From Rhodocytophaga rosea (lineage in GTDB: Bacteria; Bacteroidota; Bacteroidia; Cytophagales; 172606-1): a DNA stretch of 64,000 nt. Below the pieces are notes generated by a model. That model saw only the letters and a program-made list of their open reading frames with translations. It searched no databases and was not told where the DNA came from. The stretch spans positions 5,866,501-5,930,500 of the forward strand of contig NZ_CP048222.1 in the NCBI RefSeq assembly GCF_010119975.1, in the 5' to 3' direction. Below, one piece after another: positions 60,547-64,000 of this stretch; within the stretch, counting starts at the first letter, position 1; each line of letters starts with the position of its first letter. The position numbers and the translations under genes are program-made.

Positions 60547-61233
60547 ATGGCTACCATAGCATTTATCCCGGTACGTTGTGGAAGTAAATCTATTCCATTT
60601 AAAAATATTAAAGACTTTTGTGGGAAACCGCTTATATATTGGAACTTGAAAGCATTACAGGATTGTACTAAAGTAGATAAAATATATGTTGCCACTGATT
60701 GTAGCGAAATTGAGCAGGTGGCCAAAAGTTTTGGATTTTCTAAAGTAGAGGTATACAGGCGTCAGGTAGAAAATGCCACGGATACAGCCTCAACAGAAAG
60801 CGTGATGCTGGAGTTTTTAGAATGGAAAGCTGTTCAGTTTCAAGAGGAAGACATATTTATACTGGTACAGGCAACTTCCCCCTTTACAAGTACCCGGGAT
60901 TTTACTGAAGCTTTGCAATTATTTCAGAAGGATGCTTTGGATTCTTTACTCACTTGTGTGCGTACAAAAAGATTTTTCTGGAATAAGGAGGGTACACCCA
61001 TTAATTATGATTACAGGAGCCGCCCACGGAGACAGGATTTTCCGGGTATGCTGATGGAGAATGGCGCTTTTTATGTTAGTACCATTCAGGCCATTATGGT
61101 TTCTAAAAACCGGCTTAGTGGAAAGATAGGTATATATGAAATGTCTGAAGATACAGCTATAGAATTAGATGAAGAATCAGACTGGCTTATAGCTGAACAG
61201 ATCATGAAAGCTAACCGCAGTTATTCTATATGA
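60547..61233 (+). CDS. neuA: CMP-nonulosonate cytidylyltransferase (NeuA-like)
   Basis: 228 residues. IAFIPVRCGSKSIPFKNIKDFCGKPLIYWNLKAL has the R-x-G-S-K nucleotide loop of acylneuraminate/Kdo cytidylyltransferases; VDKIYVATDCSEIEQVAKSFG, TDTASTESVMLEFLEWK and FILVQATSPFTSTRDFTEAL follow, ending IELDEESDWLIAEQIM. It activates the sugar as a CMP ester for transfer. Start 14 nt after neuB; its stop overlaps the next start (ATGA). Confidence 0.9.
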   Translation: MATIAFIPVRCGSKSIPFKNIKDFCGKPLIYWNLKALQDCTKVDKIYVATDCSEIEQVAKSFGFSKVEVYRRQVENATDTASTESVMLEFLEWKAVQFQEEDIFILVQATSPFTSTRDFTEALQLFQKDALDSLLTCVRTKRFFWNKEGTPINYDYRSRPRRQDFPGMLMENGAFYVSTIQAIMVSKNRLSGKIGIYEMSEDTAIELDEESDWLIAEQIMKANRSYSI

Positions 61234-61817
61234 GTGTTTATGGGTTTATTAAAAATATCTACTGGAATATCAGACTATATCCAAATTTAAAAATAGGCTT
61301 AGGTGTTGATTTTGAAAACAAGGGAAATATTGTGGCGAAATCTGCTTTTATAGGCAGTATTCGTAACCGTACCGTGCAGTGGACATATACCGGTAAACGA
61401 AGTGCTTTCCTCAATCATGGTCAGGTATATTTAGGAAAAAACACACGTATCCATAAAGGATTAGGTATTCAGGTGAATGGCGTATTCAGTATGGGGAATA
61501 ATTCTTATATAAATCCTAACTGTATTATTATATGCCAGGAAAAAATCGAAATAGGGAATGAGTGTGCCATCAGCTGGAATTTTACAGCTATGGATACTGA
61601 TCTGCACCATATTACAGGAAGTCCCCTTACGGCACCTATCATTATTGAAGACAATGTGTGGATCGGAGCAAATGTAACAGTACTGAAAGGAGTAAGGATA
61701 GGGAAGGGGGCTGTAATTGCAGCGCAGGCTGTAGTAACAAAGAATGTGCCTCCTCACAGTCTGGTAGCTGGCAATCCTGCAAAACTTATAAGGGAACAAG
61801 TAGAATGGAAAATGTAA
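61230..61817 (+). CDS. left-handed beta-helix (hexapeptide) acyltransferase
   Basis: 195 residues, starting in a 4-nt ATGA overlap with neuA, so translationally coupled. Hexapeptide repeats run from ~35 to 185: SAFIGSIRNRTVQW, VYLGKNTRIHKGLGIQVNG, SMGNNSYINPNCIIICQEK, APIIIEDNVWIGANVTVLKGVRIGKGAVIAAQAVVTKNVPPHSLVAGNPAKLIRE. The catalytic His is likely in TDLHHITG. It resembles WbbJ/maltose-acetyltransferase-like enzymes and may O- or N-acetylate the nonulosonate or another sugar of the polymer. Confidence 0.88.
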   Translation: MSVYGFIKNIYWNIRLYPNLKIGLGVDFENKGNIVAKSAFIGSIRNRTVQWTYTGKRSAFLNHGQVYLGKNTRIHKGLGIQVNGVFSMGNNSYINPNCIIICQEKIEIGNECAISWNFTAMDTDLHHITGSPLTAPIIIEDNVWIGANVTVLKGVRIGKGAVIAAQAVVTKNVPPHSLVAGNPAKLIREQVEWKM

Positions 61818-61824
61818 TAGTATA

Positions 61825-62313
61825 ATGTCAGATAAAGAGTATCAAAACATTAAGTTATTTATGTCTGATGTAGATGGCGTTCTGACAGATGCCGGCATGT
61901 ATTACACAGAAAGTGGTGATGAATTTAAAAAGTTTAATACCCATGATGGGATGGGGTTTCAGCTGTTGAGAGAAAAAGGGATAAAAACAGCAATTATTAC
62001 TTCTGAAAAAACCTTTATTGTAGAGCGGAGAGCAAACAAACTTAAAGTAGATTACTTATACCAGGCATGTAAAAATAAATTGCAGGCTGCTCAAGAAATT
62101 TGTAGTAAGGAAAATATTACGCTTGCAGAAGCAGCCTATATCGGAGATGATATAAATTGTTTGGATCTGTTATCTCATGTGGGTATGGCTGCTTGTCCGG
62201 ATAATGCTGTGGCCAGAATAAAAGCAATTCCGGATATTATCCACCTGAAAAAAAAAGGAGGAGATGGCGCAGTAAGAGAGTTTGTTGAGTTAATTTTGAG
62301 CCAAGGAGTATAA
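61825..62313 (+). CDS. KdsC-like HAD phosphatase
   Basis: 162 residues, the length of KdsC. KLFMSDVDGVLTDAGMYYTESGDEFKKFNTHDGMGFQLLRE contains the HAD nucleophile motif D-V-D-G-V-L-T-D, KTAIITSEKT the second motif and AAYIGDDINCLDLL the third. Family members dephosphorylate Kdo-8-phosphate, or, in Bacteroides, KDN-9-phosphate. In this operon it would remove a phosphate from the NeuB product. No cap domain, so it is a C0 tetramer type. Confidence 0.9.
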   Translation: MSDKEYQNIKLFMSDVDGVLTDAGMYYTESGDEFKKFNTHDGMGFQLLREKGIKTAIITSEKTFIVERRANKLKVDYLYQACKNKLQAAQEICSKENITLAEAAYIGDDINCLDLLSHVGMAACPDNAVARIKAIPDIIHLKKKGGDGAVREFVELILSQGV

Positions 62314-62363
62314 AGTGTGCAGATATATATAATTAAAATATCTGAAAAGCTGTTATTCATTAT

Positions 62364-63359
62364 ATGCAAATTCGTAATTCAGCTGCTGTTGGCTATCATC
62401 AGTCACTCATAGATGTATTGAGAATTGAGTCGGAGGCTATTTTGCAGGCATCCAGGCAACTTAGCCAGGAAGAAACGCAGAAAGCCATTGACCTGATTCT
62501 GGCATGTGAAGGAAAGGTAGTAGTACTGGGCGTAGGTAAATCTGGGATTGTGGCGCATAAGATAGCCGCAACACTGGCCAGTATTGGTACAACAGCGGTA
62601 TATTTACACGCAGCTGATGCCATGCATGGTGATCTGGGAATTATAGATCGTAAGGATATTATTATGGCTGTTAGCAACAGTGGGGAAACGGAAGAAATTA
62701 TTTCTCTGTTGCCTCACCTGAATTTGCGCAAAGTACCTATTATTTCAATCGTAGGAAATATTCAATCTACTCTGGCACAGCAGTCGTACGCCATACTGGA
62801 TGCTTCTATCAGCCGGGAAGCCTGCCCCTTGAATCTGGCTCCAACTACAAGTACAACAGTAGCCTTAGCTGTAGGAGACGCACTGGCAATGACGTTAATG
62901 CAGGTAAAACAGGTAACAGCAGAAGAGTTTGCCATTAATCATCCGGCCGGAAAATTAGGCAGGCGGCTGGCATTACGGGTGAAGAATCTGATGCATTCGG
63001 GAGAAAACAATCCGGTTATTGAGCAACATTCCAGCTGGAAACAGGTAGTGGATGCCATAGACCAGGGTAGGTTAGGAGCCGTAAGTGTGGTAAATAAAGA
63101 AATGCATTTATTGGGCATTATTACCGATGGGGATTTACGTAGGGTGATGCAGCGTACGCCAGTTGAGAAACTTTCAACACTGACTGCAGCAGATATGATG
63201 ACTAAAAAACCGGTAGTAGCTCACCCGAATATGCTCGCTTACGATGCGTTGCAACTGATGGAAAAAAGAAGTTCACAGATTTCAGTATTACCTGTTGTAT
63301 TGGCCTCAAACCAGGTAACAGGCCTGATCCGGATACATGATATTATCGGGAAATTGTGA
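62364..63359 (+). CDS. kpsF: KpsF/GutQ-type sugar-phosphate isomerase (SIS + CBS pair)
   Basis: 331 residues. SIS domain (~40-180): GKVVVLGVGKSGIVAHKIAATLASIGTTAVYLHAADAMHGDLGIIDRKDIIMAVSNSGETEEII, then APTTSTTVALAVGDALA. Two CBS motifs (~210-330), ITDGDLRRVMQRTP and ISVLPVVLASNQVTGLIRIHDIIGKL. KpsF interconverts ribulose-5-phosphate and arabinose-5-phosphate, the Kdo precursor. Its place in the operon may mean the sugar is Kdo-like, or that Kdo for the lipid anchor is made here too. 50 nt after the phosphatase. Confidence 0.93.
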   Translation: MQIRNSAAVGYHQSLIDVLRIESEAILQASRQLSQEETQKAIDLILACEGKVVVLGVGKSGIVAHKIAATLASIGTTAVYLHAADAMHGDLGIIDRKDIIMAVSNSGETEEIISLLPHLNLRKVPIISIVGNIQSTLAQQSYAILDASISREACPLNLAPTTSTTVALAVGDALAMTLMQVKQVTAEEFAINHPAGKLGRRLALRVKNLMHSGENNPVIEQHSSWKQVVDAIDQGRLGAVSVVNKEMHLLGIITDGDLRRVMQRTPVEKLSTLTAADMMTKKPVVAHPNMLAYDALQLMEKRSSQISVLPVVLASNQVTGLIRIHDIIGKL

Positions 63360-63427
63360 GATGCTTACAAAGAATGGATGACAGGTTGTTAAAAAGGAAA
63401 GCTAAGAGATTATAAGACAATTGATGA

Positions 63428-64000
63428 ATGGCCATTGAAACGAGTGAGGCTGAAAAGCCAGTTATACATACACCAAAGGAAGAAGACTGGACCATGGAGA
63501 TCAAATCCAATCCTGGTCTGCTGGATATTAATCTGAAAGAACTATGGCGTTACCGGGATCTGATTACCCTTATTGTCAGGCGGGATTTTGTATCGGCTTA
63601 CAAGCAAACGATACTTGGGCCTGTGTGGCACCTGGCCGAACCAATGGTAACTACCCTTACTTATGCCTTTATTTTTGGTGCCATTGCCAATATATCTACT
63701 GATGGGCTGCCAAGAATTTTGTTTTATCTATCAGGTATTATGCTCTGGACATATTTTTCCAACTGCCTGCTCAATACCTCAGGAACCTTTAATGCCAACG
63801 CAGGAATTTTTGGGAAGGTGTACTTTCCCAGACTGGTAATGCCGATTACCACTACTATTTCGGGTATGATTGCCTGGGGATTGCAATTTATGTTATTTAT
63901 TGTCCTGGTCTTATTTTATTTATATAAAGGAGAAAACATCCATATAAACATCTATGCTTTGCTTACACCACTATTGCTGCTCATGATTGCAGGTACCGGC
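63428..64000 (+). CDS. polysaccharide ABC-2-type exporter permease (Wzm/KpsM-like), 5' part
   Basis: 191 codons from the ATG at 63428 to the edge, no stop. A soluble N-terminus (SEAEKPVIHTPKEEDWTMEI) leads to LDINLKELWRYRDLITLIVRRDFVSAYKQTILGPVWHLAEP, the conserved Wzm/TagG start, then membrane helices VTTLTYAFIFGAIANIS, LPRILFYLSGIMLWTYFSN, GMIAWGLQFMLFIVLVLFY and YALLTPLLLLMIAGTG. It would export the lipid-linked glycan with a Wzt ATPase expected to the right. Confidence 0.92.
   Translation, partial: MAIETSEAEKPVIHTPKEEDWTMEIKSNPGLLDINLKELWRYRDLITLIVRRDFVSAYKQTILGPVWHLAEPMVTTLTYAFIFGAIANISTDGLPRILFYLSGIMLWTYFSNCLLNTSGTFNANAGIFGKVYFPRLVMPITTTISGMIAWGLQFMLFIVLVLFYLYKGENIHINIYALLTPLLLLMIAGTG

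Noticed and set aside
1-64000. CRISPR arrays, tRNA or rRNA genes
   Set aside because: I looked in the gaps and saw no regularly spaced repeats, cloverleaf-like segments or rRNA-like sequence.

Overview
The window looks like chromosomal DNA of a Bacteroidota bacterium, most likely order Cytophagales (genus not determinable by eye). The base composition is moderately AT-rich. Many genes carry Bacteroidota hallmarks: DUF6089-type outer-membrane proteins, paired OmpH/Skp genes behind bamA, a cobalamin-dependent methylmalonyl-CoA mutase pair, CHRD lipoproteins, LytTR regulators with membrane segments, and -7 boxes of the TAnnTTTG type. Almost no gene has a Shine-Dalgarno sequence, which also fits; the Hsp20 gene at 14.2 kb is a striking exception.

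Layout. 0-8 kb: end of an AsmA-like protein, an NTF2-like secreted protein, fmt, a membrane LytTR regulator next to an erythromycin-esterase-like membrane protein, greA and a HIT protein. 8.3-12.7 kb: treY-malQ alpha-glucan/trehalose pair. 12.7-16 kb: an ERF/SSAP-like orphan, hsp20, and two secreted coiled-coil proteins. 16.0-16.9 kb: a complete IS5-family element with TAA target duplication. 17-30 kb: pabA, an alpha/beta hydrolase, then the envelope-biogenesis block CBS protein-nadK-DUF6089-DUF6089-uppS-bamA-ompH-ompH, interrupted by a divergently oriented serine hydrolase with a C-terminal CBM48-like domain. 29-38 kb: heme-copper oxidase subunit III-like protein, aroE, GNAT, an SPL-like radical SAM protein, egtB, an IS630-family element sitting in a small membrane-protein gene, an orphan osmoprotectant-type ABC ATPase and an SDR/epimerase. 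38-54 kb: OmpA lipoproteins, a GH-A-like secreted enzyme, a Ser/Thr-rich lipoprotein, an AddB-like helicase-nuclease, plsC-gatC, YtxH, a non-catalytic M16 protein, a class C serine hydrolase, and a DUF4304 gene split by an IS1-family element. 54-59.6 kb: DUF72, a tandem CHRD lipoprotein, mutB-mutA. 59.6-64 kb: a surface-sugar operon (NeuB-like, NeuA-like, hexapeptide acyltransferase, KdsC-like phosphatase, KpsF) running into a polysaccharide ABC exporter permease cut by the window edge.

What stands out. Three different insertion sequences can be delimited. The IS1 insertion has a perfect 8-bp target duplication, and removing it restores the reading frame of a DUF4304 gene that also carries a separate one-base lesion. 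The IS630 insertion shows the same pattern: its host gene can be followed on both sides and has a second, independent frameshift. A palindromic dispersed repeat appears to have been accepted in frame inside mutB. greA is preceded by a -7-like box followed at once by a terminator-like hairpin, reminiscent of the E. coli greA leader. The operon at the right edge has the parts of a nine-carbon (KDN/sialic-acid-like) sugar pathway that goes through a phosphorylated intermediate. I saw no tRNA, rRNA or CRISPR array.
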